From positions 1 through 30,797 of the forward strand of contig JBFHGJ010000066.1 in the NCBI GenBank assembly GCA_041583135.1: a stretch of DNA of 30,797 nt. The letters run 5' to 3'. How positions within the stretch are numbered: the stretch's first letter is position 1; the number at the start of each line of letters is the position of its first letter. This stretch comes from JABSOG01 sp041583135. GTDB taxonomy: Bacteria > Pseudomonadota > Gammaproteobacteria > Enterobacterales > Alteromonadaceae. Both the position numbers and the translations under genes were made by a program. Under the pieces are notes generated by a model. It saw nothing but the letters and a program-made list of their open reading frames with translations, was not told the origin of the DNA and ran no database searches. Below are positions 8,289 through 16,136 of the stretch, piece by piece.

Positions 8289-9506
8289 ATGGAGTATAAG
8301 ATCTTGCGTCGTTGGTCTTGGGTTGTCATTATTTCGTTGAGTATCGCCATTTATGGCTGCGTCAGTGCCCCTTCCGAGCCTTATTATCAACCGTCCGGTT
8401 CCAGTTTGCCTGTCGGGCAAAGCAGTTTTGCCGAGTATGTCGAGCAAACCCATCAGTGGCTGCTGCACAACCGTCAGTTTATGACCGATAACCGTATGTT
8501 AGAAGTTCAGGCCAATTCTCCTTTTGAAATGCTGCCGCCGACAAGCGCAAAGTCTTCAACGCGCAAAGGCATTTTGCTGGTGCATGGACTGGCTGACTCT
8601 CCTTATAGTTTTGTCGATATCGCGCCGGTGCTGACCAATATGGGATTTGTGGTGCGCACGATTTTGTTGCAAGGTCATGGCTCGCGTCCGGCTGATCTGA
8701 TCAATGCTGATGCCGATGATTGGCGCGATTTGGTTGCCCATCATGTTGCACTATTTAAACAAGATGTCGATACCTTGTACCTTGGCGGTTTTTCAACCGG
8801 TGCAAATCTCGTTAGCTCCTATGCCATGGGAGATGATGATATCGCCGGGTTGATGTTGTTTTCTCCGGGCTTTAAAGCGGGGATTGGGGTGGATAAATTT
8901 GCGCCTATGGTGCCAATGTTTACCGACTGGCTGTATGCGCCTAGGCTTGAAGGCGAAACCAATTATGTCAGATACATGGTGACCCCCTCAAATGGCTTTG
9001 CGCAGTTTTATGATACCAGCGCCGAGGTGATGTTTCGCTTTAAACAAAGGCGCTACAATAAGCCGGTGTTCATTGCCCTAAGTCAAGCCGATAGCGTGAT
9101 TGATGTCAACAGGGTGCTATCGCTGTTTTCCAAGCGCATCAGCAACCCAAACAGTCGCCTGTTGTGGTTCGGCGAGCGCCCCGAAACGAATGATACAAGA
9201 GTGAAAGTGTTTGCCGCTAAGGTGCCGCAATATCACATCAGTAACTTCTCTCATATGGGCATTTTGTTTCGACCGGACAACCCCTATTACGGTTTTCAAG
9301 GTAGTGAGCGTATTTGTGACAATGGTCAGTCTGACAACCGGCTTTACCGCCAGTGCCTTGATGGCGGTGAGATCTGGTATTCCGCTTGGGGTCATGTGGA
9401 AAAGGGCAGGCACCATGCAAGATTGACTTTTAACCCTTATTTTACGCAAATGGTGACCGAGTTGAAAAAGGTGCTGGATGAACAATCGCTTGTCTTTGTC
9501 CCATGA
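8289..9506 (+). CDS. Lipoprotein alpha/beta hydrolase (serine esterase/lipase-like)
   Basis: A 405-residue alpha/beta-hydrolase with a lipoprotein signal: basic start, hydrophobic stretch and an IYGC lipobox, so it is predicted to be lipid-anchored in the envelope. Hydrolase features are the oxyanion-hole HG in LVHGLADSPYSF, the nucleophile elbow GFSTG (Ser169), a candidate acid in SQADSVID and a late histidine in ISNFSHMGILF. The substrate is unknown. The ATG at 8289 has no ribosome site, while a GGAG at 8291-8294 sits 9 bases before an in-frame TTG at 8304. Starting there gives a tidy RRWSW signal peptide, so 8304 may be the true start. It is 40 bases upstream of an ABC exporter gene and may be co-transcribed. 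Confidence 0.85.
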   Translation: MEYKILRRWSWVVIISLSIAIYGCVSAPSEPYYQPSGSSLPVGQSSFAEYVEQTHQWLLHNRQFMTDNRMLEVQANSPFEMLPPTSAKSSTRKGILLVHGLADSPYSFVDIAPVLTNMGFVVRTILLQGHGSRPADLINADADDWRDLVAHHVALFKQDVDTLYLGGFSTGANLVSSYAMGDDDIAGLMLFSPGFKAGIGVDKFAPMVPMFTDWLYAPRLEGETNYVRYMVTPSNGFAQFYDTSAEVMFRFKQRRYNKPVFIALSQADSVIDVNRVLSLFSKRISNPNSRLLWFGERPETNDTRVKVFAAKVPQYHISNFSHMGILFRPDNPYYGFQGSERICDNGQSDNRLYRQCLDGGEIWYSAWGHVEKGRHHARLTFNPYFTQMVTELKKVLDEQSLVFVP

Positions 9507-9546
9507 GCTTGTATGCTACAGCAAAACCTGATCAGACGATAATGCC

Positions 9547-11358
9547 ATGCGACGACATTCCAGCTCCGATATCGATGACTCTGCCGGTTTTAATCTGGCA
9601 GTCATTAAGCTCTTTTTGCCCTATTTGTTCGAACATAAAGGCCGTGTTGCCGCCGCTTTGATGTTTTTGGTGCTAGCCAAAGTCGCCAGTGTCGGGTTAC
9701 CTTTTGTGCTTAAATATGCGGTGGATGATCTATCGCCGCAATTGTCCGATACCGGCAAGATCTTGGTGGTGCCGATTGCCCTGTTACTCGCCTACGGTGC
9801 ATTACGTTTTGCCATGGTATTTTTCGGCGAGATCCGCGACAGCCTGTTTGGTCGGGTTACCGAACGGATGATCAGGCGTATTGCGCTGAATGTTTTTACC
9901 CACCTGCACCGACTTGATTTAGCGTTTCACCTCGATAGAAAAACCGGCGGCCTCGCCCGAGATATAGAAAGAGGCACTCATGGTATCGGCTTTCTCATGC
10001 GCTTTATGATATTCAATATTGTGCCGACGCTAATTGAGCTGTTGATGGTGAGCGGTATTTTGTTGTTTAACTATGGCTGGGATTTCGCGATTACAGTGCT
10101 TATTTCAGTGGCGCTATATATTGCTTTTTCAGTGGTCGCAACCGAGTGGCGCACCGGCTTTGTTCGTGCTGCCAATAAGGCCGATTCGGCCAGCAGCACC
10201 TTGGCTATCGACAGTTTGATTAACTTTGAAACGGTCAAATACTTTAACAACGAGCGTTTTGAAGCCGAACGTTATGACAAAGAGTTGCTTAACCTTGAGG
10301 CGGCAAAGCGTAAAAACCGCTTGTCGTTGATGACGCTCAATAGCGGACAGGCGTTGATCATTGCCATGGCTATCACCGTCATGATGTTGTTGGCCGCCAG
10401 AAGCGTTACTCAAGGGGAAATGACCATCGGTGATTTTGTTTTGATTAACGCCTTTATGATGCAGATCTTCATTCCGCTGAACTTTTTGGGCTTTGTCTAT
10501 CGTGAAATCAAAGGCTCTTTGGCCAACATCGAACGCCTATTCGACTTATTAAAGGTGACACCGAAAATCGCCGATGCCCCTGACGCTCTTGAGCTGAACA
10601 TCAGCAAAGGAGAAGTGCGTTTTGAGCATGTCGGCTTTGCATACAATCCGGCGAGAACAATCCTTAAAGACGTCAGTTTTACTATTGAGCCGGGGCAAAA
10701 GGTGGCCGTAGTTGGTCCTAGCGGCGCCGGAAAATCAACCATCGTTAAGTTGTTGTTTCGTTTTTATGATGCCAGTTCAGGACAGATTTATATCGACGGG
10801 CAGCCGCTGGCCAAATGCACCCAGCAGTCGATTCGACATGCCATTGGTATCGTGCCTCAAGACACTGTGTTGTTTAATGACAGCATTTTTGAAAATGTGC
10901 GCTACGGTAGGCCCGATGCCAGCGATGAAGAAGTACAAAGGGCCATTGAGCTGGCGCATTTGGCGGCATTTGTCGAGTCGTTACCGGATAAGGGTGACAC
11001 CAAGGTTGGCGAACGAGGTCTGAAGCTTTCCGGCGGTGAAAAACAGCGTGTGGCGATCGCCAGAACCATCTTGAAGCGCACGCCTATTTTGGTGTTTGAT
11101 GAGGCAACCTCATCCCTTGATTCTCACTCCGAGCGCGCCATTCTTTCGGCATTTAAAGAGATCGAAAAAGGCCATACCTCGTTGGTGATCGCTCATCGGC
11201 TGTCTACTATCGTTGATGCCGATAAAATTATCGTGCTCGAAGCCGGGCAGGTGGTAGAGCAGGGCACTCATGAGGCGCTACTCGCTAGCGGTGGCAGTTA
11301 TGCCGAGCTATGGCGGGTGCAGCAGGCTAACGCTCAAAGCGAATCGACAGCTCGATAG
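9547..11358 (+). CDS. Atm1/ABCB7-type ABC exporter, fused permease and ATPase
   Basis: A 603-residue half-transporter: an N-terminal membrane domain with about six helices (about 25-330) and a C-terminal ATPase. Walker A is GPSGAGKS (390-397), the Q-loop lies in VPQDTVLF, the signature is LSGGEKQR (from 494), Walker B ends in VFDEATSS (D518, E519) and the switch histidine is in IAHRLS. The membrane domain carries ETVKYFNNERFE, typical of the Atm1/HMT1 class that exports glutathione-conjugated or sulfur-containing compounds and metal-thiol complexes. The actual substrate here is inferred. The 3' end overlaps the convergent Lrp-family gene by 32 bases, so read-through would make antisense RNA to that gene. 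The ribosome site is weak. Confidence 0.92.
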   Translation: MRRHSSSDIDDSAGFNLAVIKLFLPYLFEHKGRVAAALMFLVLAKVASVGLPFVLKYAVDDLSPQLSDTGKILVVPIALLLAYGALRFAMVFFGEIRDSLFGRVTERMIRRIALNVFTHLHRLDLAFHLDRKTGGLARDIERGTHGIGFLMRFMIFNIVPTLIELLMVSGILLFNYGWDFAITVLISVALYIAFSVVATEWRTGFVRAANKADSASSTLAIDSLINFETVKYFNNERFEAERYDKELLNLEAAKRKNRLSLMTLNSGQALIIAMAITVMMLLAARSVTQGEMTIGDFVLINAFMMQIFIPLNFLGFVYREIKGSLANIERLFDLLKVTPKIADAPDALELNISKGEVRFEHVGFAYNPARTILKDVSFTIEPGQKVAVVGPSGAGKSTIVKLLFRFYDASSGQIYIDGQPLAKCTQQSIRHAIGIVPQDTVLFNDSIFENVRYGRPDASDEEVQRAIELAHLAAFVESLPDKGDTKVGERGLKLSGGEKQRVAIARTILKRTPILVFDEATSSLDSHSERAILSAFKEIEKGHTSLVIAHRLSTIVDADKIIVLEAGQVVEQGTHEALLASGGSYAELWRVQQANAQSESTAR

Positions 11359-11752
11359 AGGAAACGGTTTGCTCTATCCCTTCGATGGCACCGATCTCAT
11401 CGAGCAATTTATCCAGCTCATCGGTGCTTTCGGCCCAGATGGTGGCGATTAAGTCATAATGACCACTGATGGTGCGCAGCGATTTAATTTCGTCGATATG
11501 ACTAAGAGCGTCTACTACCTTTAGGGTAAGGCGCTGACGAGTCTTAATGGTTACCCACACTTTGATCAGATGCTTTTCATACTCAGGGTTGAGCTTAACG
11601 GTATAGCCGGCGATAACGCCTTGACGCTCAAGTTTGGCAATGCGTTCCTGTACGGCGGTGCGAGACAGATTGAGCTTGCGGGCAAGGGACGAAGTTGACT
11701 CTCGGGCGTTTTCGCTCAGTAGGTTGAGCAATTGTTTGTTAATACTATCCAT
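11327..11752 (-). CDS. Lrp/AsnC family transcriptional regulator
   Basis: A 141-residue regulator with an AsnC-type helix-turn-helix (about residues 18-40, SLARKLNLSRTAVQERIAKLE) and a C-terminal RAM effector/oligomerisation domain (about 62-136, with SGHYDLIATIWA). Such proteins sense amino acids and bind paired palindromic sites, usually repressing their own gene. It is divergent from the DUF1338 gene (149 bases apart) and a perfect 12-bp inverted repeat overlaps its start codon, which fits autoregulation. The 3' end overlaps the ABC exporter gene by 32 bases. It is too divergent for me to call it global Lrp. Confidence 0.93.
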   Translation of the reverse strand: MDSINKQLLNLLSENARESTSSLARKLNLSRTAVQERIAKLERQGVIAGYTVKLNPEYEKHLIKVWVTIKTRQRLTLKVVDALSHIDEIKSLRTISGHYDLIATIWAESTDELDKLLDEIGAIEGIEQTVSSIELSIRFER

Positions 11753-11790
11753 TAGTTAAAATCACCAAGGTACTATACATTTTAACTAAT
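11751..11790. promoter_or_regulatory. Perfect 12-bp inverted repeat, candidate operator of the Lrp-family gene
   Basis: ATTAGTTAAAAT (11751-11762) and its exact reverse complement (11779-11790) are separated by 16 bases, so half-site centres are 28 bp apart. One arm covers the ATG of the Lrp-family gene. The other arm lies just upstream of a possible minus-strand -10 hexamer (TATAGT on the minus strand, 11771-11776). Binding there could block both transcription and start-codon access. Operator function is inferred from position and symmetry. Confidence 0.6.
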
Positions 11791-11901
11791 AATAGCTGTT
11801 AATATGTTATTTTTACAGCTTCATTCCGACACCTCGGTCCAGTAAAATACGCTTTGTACCAATCGCTTCGTTTGTGAATATTTTAATTGAGGACCGAAAC
11901 C

Positions 11902-12708
11902 ATGGCTGATCCCAAGCTAGTGCAACTGTTTGAAGATATGTGGCAGAACTATCTTGAGTTGAATCCCGATGCACGTAAGATTTTTGAACTTTTTAGTGCC
12001 CGCGACACAGTTGTGAACGATCATATTGCCTTGAGAACCTTCAATTTGCCGGAAGTGGGTATTGAAAAAATCGCCCGTCCATTGCTTGAAGGTGGCTATG
12101 TCGAAGCGGGCCGTTATCAGTTCGAGAAAAAGAAGCTGACCGCACGTCATTATAAGCACCCTGATCCGCAAATGCCGAAAGTATTTATCAGTGAATTGTT
12201 GGTCGAGCAGTTCTCAGAGGAACTACAAAGCATCATTGGTGAATTGGTGTCACATGTGACTGAGCAAATGACCGACCAAGACAACTTCATGTTCTCGGGT
12301 AGACCATGGAACGTCAGCTACGCGACTTACCAGAAATTGTTGGCAGAGAGTGAGTATGCGGCTTGGGTTGCGGCATTTGGTTATCGTCCAAATCACTTTA
12401 CCGTATCGATTAATCACCTGAACAGTTTTGACAACATCGAACAGGTCAATCAGTTCTTAGAAGACAACGGTTTTAAACTCAATGCCGTCAACGGCAAGGT
12501 CAAAGGCACGCCATGTGTCGGTCTTGAGCAGTCTTCAACCTTGGCCAACAAAACGGAAGTCCAGTTCAGCGATTTTTCCGTTAACATTCCAAGCTGTTTC
12601 TATGAGTTTGCTTTGCGTCACAAGCTTGATGGCGAATTGTTTGACGGCTTTATCGCCGGCTCTGCCGATAAGATCTTTGAAAGCACTGACGTAAAAGAAG
12701 CGTCTTAA
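11902..12708 (+). CDS. DUF1338 family protein (2-oxoadipate dioxygenase/decarboxylase-like)
   Basis: A 268-residue member of the DUF1338 family, whose longer members (HglS/YdcJ) are Fe(II)-dependent and turn 2-oxoadipate into 2-hydroxyglutarate in lysine breakdown. The metal ligands expected for the family appear present: a histidine in NDHIALRTFN (His41), one in NHFTVSINHL and a glutamate in CFYEFALRHK. It is far shorter than HglS (roughly 460 residues), so the substrate may differ. The ATG at 11902 has GAGGA 8 bases upstream; a longer frame starting at TTG 11887 would include that ribosome site and is rejected. It is divergent from the Lrp-family regulator, its likely controller, and is followed by a strong terminator. 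Confidence 0.88.
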   Translation: MADPKLVQLFEDMWQNYLELNPDARKIFELFSARDTVVNDHIALRTFNLPEVGIEKIARPLLEGGYVEAGRYQFEKKKLTARHYKHPDPQMPKVFISELLVEQFSEELQSIIGELVSHVTEQMTDQDNFMFSGRPWNVSYATYQKLLAESEYAAWVAAFGYRPNHFTVSINHLNSFDNIEQVNQFLEDNGFKLNAVNGKVKGTPCVGLEQSSTLANKTEVQFSDFSVNIPSCFYEFALRHKLDGELFDGFIAGSADKIFESTDVKEAS

Positions 12709-12734
12709 GCGTCAAAGACAACACATTGAAAGAT

Positions 12735-12772
12735 AGCCCTCAAGCAGCAAAAGTGCTTGAGGGCTTTTTTTT
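12735..12772 (+). terminator. Intrinsic terminator after the DUF1338 gene
   Basis: A perfect 12-bp stem (AGCCCTCAAGCA, 12735-12746, with its complement at 12754-12765), a 7-base loop and a run of eight T. This is a classical rho-independent terminator 26 bases after the stop codon. Confidence 0.95.
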
Positions 12773-13183
12773 GAGTGTAGCCATTAGGCTGATATTTGAA
12801 TATGGGCCGCTAAGCCGGTATACGTTCAACTTAACTTTGGCAGCAGTGGTTGTAAAACAGCCTACTTTGGCCCTCGCCGCACAGGGCTTGGCTTTGTACC
12901 ATGACAAACCAAGCAAACAGGAGAGGTGGACGTCTTCAACTCTCCATAAGAAAAAAATTAGACAGTCTTTGTCATCACGTCAAGCCAAAATCTCCAACAT
13001 TTATACTTGTTAGTGGTGTCTATAGATGCAAATCGCCAGCAAACACGTTATATTCAAGCCAATTCTATAGTAGCTTGCACATTTATGTGCGATTGCTGTG
13101 GTTGTCGCGTGTGCATGCTGTACGACTTAGTTGCTGCTAGTACCTAAAGCTACGTTTGATAACCCTTTGGTTGGAGTTTCTTT
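12773..13183. other. Gene-free stretch of about 410 bases upstream of ctlX
   Basis: No open frame here has a credible ribosome site or recognisable protein. The only clear structure is a perfect palindrome GCACAT-TT-ATGTGC at 13077-13090, about 95 bases before the ctlX start, which could be an operator. I found no IS end, tRNA or gene remnant I could name. The stretch probably holds the ctlX promoter, but I cannot pick hexamers with confidence. Confidence 0.5.
13077..13090. promoter_or_regulatory. 14-bp palindrome upstream of ctlX
   Basis: GCACATTTATGTGC is a perfect 6+2+6 palindrome in an otherwise featureless region. The spacing before the ctlX start would suit a regulator site, but no regulator can be named from the sequence. 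Confidence 0.35.
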
Positions 13184-14104
13184 GTGTTTGCCGATAAAGT
13201 TTTAATGGTTCGTCCTGTCGATTTTGCGTTTAACAGCCAAACCGGCGTTGACAATGAATTTCAGCATCAGTTGCCGTTATCCAGTGAAGAGATCACCAAA
13301 CGTGCTTTAGCGGAGTTTGCCGCGGCCGTTGAAAACCTCGAAAGCTGCGGCGTTGAAGTTATGGTGTTGGAAAAAGCACCGGATGCCGAACAAACCCCGG
13401 ATGCGGTCTTCCCCAACAACTGGATCGCCACCGATTCGAAGGGCAACCTCTATCTGTTTCCCATGAGAACGGAGAACCGTCGTAAGGAAGTCAGACCTGA
13501 GGCGGCCAAAGCGCTACTGCTTAGTCATCATTTGAAAGTGGCCAATATCATCGAAGTGGGCATGGACGATGACCAGATCTTGGAAGGGACCGGCGCTATC
13601 GTGTTTGATCACAAGTTGCGATTGGCCTACGCGGCCTTATCAGACCGTTGCCATGAGCCGCTATTGAATCAATATTGCCAGCAAATCGATTATCAGCCAA
13701 TGAGCTTTCGCTCCCACTCATCGAACGGTAAGGCTATCTATCATACCAATGTCATCATGAGTGTCGGTCGTGACTTTGTGGTGGCCTGTACGGCAGCAAT
13801 TGTTGAAGCTGATCGTCAGCGTTTCATCGAAGCGGTGCAGCGTTCCAACAAGAAGCTCATCGACATCACGATGGAACAAATGGAACAAGCGTTTTGCGGT
13901 AATATCTTAGAGCTCAAAAATCGAGAAGGCGAGCGCATTTTGGCGCTGTCGAAAAGCGCATGGGAAGGTTTTTCCGACCCGCAAAGAGCCTTTTTCAGCG
14001 CCCGTATGCAGCCTTGTGTCAGTGACATCGAAACCATAGAAACCATTGGCGGTGGCAGTATGCGGTGTATGCTGGCCGAGGTGTTTAACCCCAAGTCGGT
14101 TTAA
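13184..14104 (+). CDS. ctlX: CtlX-type amidinotransferase-fold hydrolase (citrulline/arginine-related)
   Basis: A 306-residue member of the guanidino-group modifying superfamily (arginine deiminase / dimethylargininase / amidinotransferase fold), closest to proteins annotated as arginine deiminase-related or citrulline-utilization hydrolase CtlX. Expected active-site pieces are present: an early acidic motif PDAVFPNNWIA, EGTGAIVFDH, the histidine in YHTNVIMSVG and the nucleophile cysteine in GGGSMRCMLAE (C295). Citrulline or a related ureido/guanidino compound is the likely substrate, but this is not proven by sequence. The start is a GTG with GGAG at 13173-13176, 7 bases upstream. It stands alone, upstream of tRNA-Arg. 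Confidence 0.85.
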   Translation: MFADKVLMVRPVDFAFNSQTGVDNEFQHQLPLSSEEITKRALAEFAAAVENLESCGVEVMVLEKAPDAEQTPDAVFPNNWIATDSKGNLYLFPMRTENRRKEVRPEAAKALLLSHHLKVANIIEVGMDDDQILEGTGAIVFDHKLRLAYAALSDRCHEPLLNQYCQQIDYQPMSFRSHSSNGKAIYHTNVIMSVGRDFVVACTAAIVEADRQRFIEAVQRSNKKLIDITMEQMEQAFCGNILELKNREGERILALSKSAWEGFSDPQRAFFSARMQPCVSDIETIETIGGGSMRCMLAEVFNPKSV

Positions 14105-14160
14105 TCTGACGGTTAAATAATCATTCGATTAATATCGGTGGCTTTTTTTGCCAAAAGCAA

Positions 14161-14189
14161 TGTACAAGCGTTAATTTTGCGAGTATAAA
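14161..14189 (+). promoter_or_regulatory. Probable promoter of tRNA-Arg
   Basis: TGTACA (14161-14166) and TATAAA (14184-14189) are 17 bases apart, placing a start a few bases before the mature tRNA 5' end at 14204. Confidence 0.5.
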
Positions 14190-14203
14190 TACACACTTGC
14201 TGC

Positions 14204-14280
14204 GCGTCTGTAGCTCAGCTGGATAGAGCAACGGCCTTCGAAGCCGTTGGTCGTAGGTTCGAATCCTACCAGACGCGCCA
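14204..14280 (+). tRNA. tRNA-Arg (anticodon TCG)
   Basis: A complete 77-base tRNA. The acceptor stem GCGTCTG pairs with CAGACGC, the D arm is GCTC/GAGC, the anticodon stem ACGGC/GCCGT carries the 7-base loop CTTCGAA, and the T arm GTAGG/CCTAC has the TTCGAAT loop. The discriminator is G and CCA is encoded. Anticodon positions 14238-14240 read TCG, which decodes arginine CGN codons, chiefly CGA. Confidence 0.98.
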
Positions 14281-14370
14281 TTTCTTCTTTCGCTAATCTG
14301 AACTCGGGTTTATCGGGTCAGCTACGCTAAGCCTTACAGCCAAGCGCTACTTTCCCTTTTCGATCCTGTC

Positions 14371-14398
14371 TTGCCAAGCTTGGTAACTTTGCTATTAT
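14371..14398 (+). promoter_or_regulatory. Probable sigma70 promoter of the hemCDXY operon
   Basis: TTGCCA (14371-14376) and TATTAT (14393-14398) are separated by 16 bases, about 40 bases upstream of the hemC ATG. Both hexamers match the consensus at five of six positions. Confidence 0.55.
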
Positions 14399-14437
14399 CT
14401 GCCGCTTACGCCACTAGCCCTTAGCTTAAGGAAAGCC

Positions 14438-15370
14438 ATGACTGCCAAAACCATTCGCATCGCGACCCGTAAAAGTGCCCTTGCCCTGTGGCAAGCGGAA
14501 TATGTCAAAGCGCGCCTCAATCATTTTCACCCCGATGTAAATGTCGAATTGGTGCCCATGTCTACCAAAGGCGACAGAATACTTGATACGCCACTGGCGA
14601 AGGTTGGTGGTAAAGGTTTGTTTGTCAAAGAGCTTGAAACCGCGATGTTGGAAGGGCGCGCCGATATTGCCGTGCATTCGATGAAAGACGTACCGGTTGA
14701 ATTTCCGCAAGGACTGGAACTGCATACCATTTGTGAACGCGAAGACCCGAGGGATGCATTTGTTTCAAAGCGCTATAAAAGCCTAGATGAATTACCGGCC
14801 AATGCTGTAGTTGGAACATCGAGTCTCAGACGTCAGTGTCAAATCCGCCAAATGCGCCCTGACCTGGTCATCAAAGACCTGCGCGGTAACGTCAATACCC
14901 GCTTGGCCAAGCTGGACAATGGCGAATATGACGCGATTATTTTAGCCGCCGCCGGTTTGTTGCGACTGGAAATGCCTGAGCGTATCGCAGCCTACATTGA
15001 GCCTGAAGTTTCTTTACCGGCCAATGGTCAAGGCGCGGTCGGTATTGAATGTCGCAGTGACGACAGCGAAGTTAAGGCACTTTTACAAAGCTTGGAGCAT
15101 AGCGAAACCCGTTATCGCGTATTGGCGGAGCGGGCAATGAACAGACGCCTTGAAGGCGGTTGTCAGGTACCTATTGGCGCTTACGCCATCGTCAGTGGCG
15201 AAAACCTGCATTTACGTGGTTTGGTCGGTGCCATTGACGGCAGCGAGATACTGCGTGATGAGATCAGCGGCAACAAGAGCGATTTTCAGCAGCTTGGCGA
15301 GCAATTGGCTGAGCGCCTATTGGCCCAAGGTGCCGATAAGATCTTGGCCGACGTATACGGTAACGCCTAA
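14438..15370 (+). CDS. hemC: Hydroxymethylbilane synthase (porphobilinogen deaminase)
   Basis: HemC joins four porphobilinogens into hydroxymethylbilane, using a covalently bound dipyrromethane cofactor. The 310-residue product carries the cofactor cysteine at C242 in GGCQVPIGAYA and the catalytic Asp in HSMKDVPVEFP, plus the arginine-rich substrate region GTSSLRRQCQIR. Length and residue numbering match the E. coli enzyme. It is the first gene of hemC-hemD-hemX-hemY and has its own candidate promoter. In many gammaproteobacteria cyaA is the divergent neighbour of hemC; here the upstream neighbours are tRNA-Arg and ctlX. Confidence 0.98.
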   Translation: MTAKTIRIATRKSALALWQAEYVKARLNHFHPDVNVELVPMSTKGDRILDTPLAKVGGKGLFVKELETAMLEGRADIAVHSMKDVPVEFPQGLELHTICEREDPRDAFVSKRYKSLDELPANAVVGTSSLRRQCQIRQMRPDLVIKDLRGNVNTRLAKLDNGEYDAIILAAAGLLRLEMPERIAAYIEPEVSLPANGQGAVGIECRSDDSEVKALLQSLEHSETRYRVLAERAMNRRLEGGCQVPIGAYAIVSGENLHLRGLVGAIDGSEILRDEISGNKSDFQQLGEQLAERLLAQGADKILADVYGNA

Positions 15371-15376
15371 AGCCCA

Positions 15377-16135
15377 ATGAGAATTCTGGTTACTCGCCCC
15401 AAAGGTAAAGAGCGCTCGCTGGTCGCCGCTTTGGCTCAGGCGGGCCATCAAGTATATTATCAGCCGATTGTACAGATGTGCCCAGGGCCTGATCTGGCAT
15501 TGCCTGTTGCGGCGCTAAAAGCGGCGGAGGTCGATTTGCTGATTTTTGTCAGTACCTTTGCCGTTGATTATTTTATTCAGGCGTTGGGCGAGCCACAACT
15601 GTTGCAACAGGCTGATGTCGCCCTGTTTGCCGTGGGTAAGGCAACGGCCAAGCGACTTGAGCAATGGGCTGCAATGCCGGTGCTCAGCCCAACGCTTGAA
15701 ACCTCAGAGGGTCTACTGGCCTTGCCAAAGTTGTCGCCTAGTGCGGTGGCGGGCAAAAAAATTGCCATTGCACGGGGTGTTGATGGTCGCGAATTGTTGT
15801 TTGAACAGTTAAAATCAAGGCAGGCAGAGGTCACTTATTGGCAGCTGTATCAGCGTTTGGTTGTTGCCGGGCAGGATGAAAACTGGTATGACCTGTGGAA
15901 AGGCAAGCAAATTGAATGTATTATCGTTACCAGTGTCGCTATTTTGGCCGCTATTTTTGCCCAGCTGCCCGCGCAGGCCAAGCCTTGGCTGATATCGCGC
16001 CGCTATGTTGTGGCCAGCGCCCGAATTGCCGATAGCGCACAGCACTTAGGTATACCGTTAGCAAATATAACCGACGCCCAAGGGGCAACGGATGAGGCTA
16101 TCATAGCCGCAGTTCAACGAATCATTGAGGCCTGA
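15377..16135 (+). CDS. hemD: Uroporphyrinogen-III synthase
   Basis: HemD closes and inverts hydroxymethylbilane to uroporphyrinogen III, the branch point to heme, siroheme and cobalamin. The 252-residue product has the weakly conserved two-lobe pattern of the family: ILVTRPKGKERSLVAAL at the start, LLIFVSTFAVDYF, VGKATAKRLE, and late CIIVTSVAILAAIF and VVASARIADSAQHLG. Sequence conservation is always low in HemD, so position counts as evidence too: it starts 6 bases after hemC and ends 1 base before hemX. Confidence 0.94.
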   Translation: MRILVTRPKGKERSLVAALAQAGHQVYYQPIVQMCPGPDLALPVAALKAAEVDLLIFVSTFAVDYFIQALGEPQLLQQADVALFAVGKATAKRLEQWAAMPVLSPTLETSEGLLALPKLSPSAVAGKKIAIARGVDGRELLFEQLKSRQAEVTYWQLYQRLVVAGQDENWYDLWKGKQIECIIVTSVAILAAIFAQLPAQAKPWLISRRYVVASARIADSAQHLGIPLANITDAQGATDEAIIAAVQRIIEA

Positions 16136-16136
16136 T

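Noticed and set aside
11887..11901. TTG extension of the DUF1338 protein
   Set aside because: The codons overlap the ribosome site GAGGA that serves ATG 11902.
12726..13140. Short open frames of 79-95 codons between the DUF1338 terminator and ctlX
   Set aside because: They start within or after the terminator, lack ribosome sites and show no domain or composition typical of a protein.
14105..14160. Terminator after ctlX
   Set aside because: There is a run of seven T but only a 4-bp CGAT/ATCG stem before it, so I did not call it.
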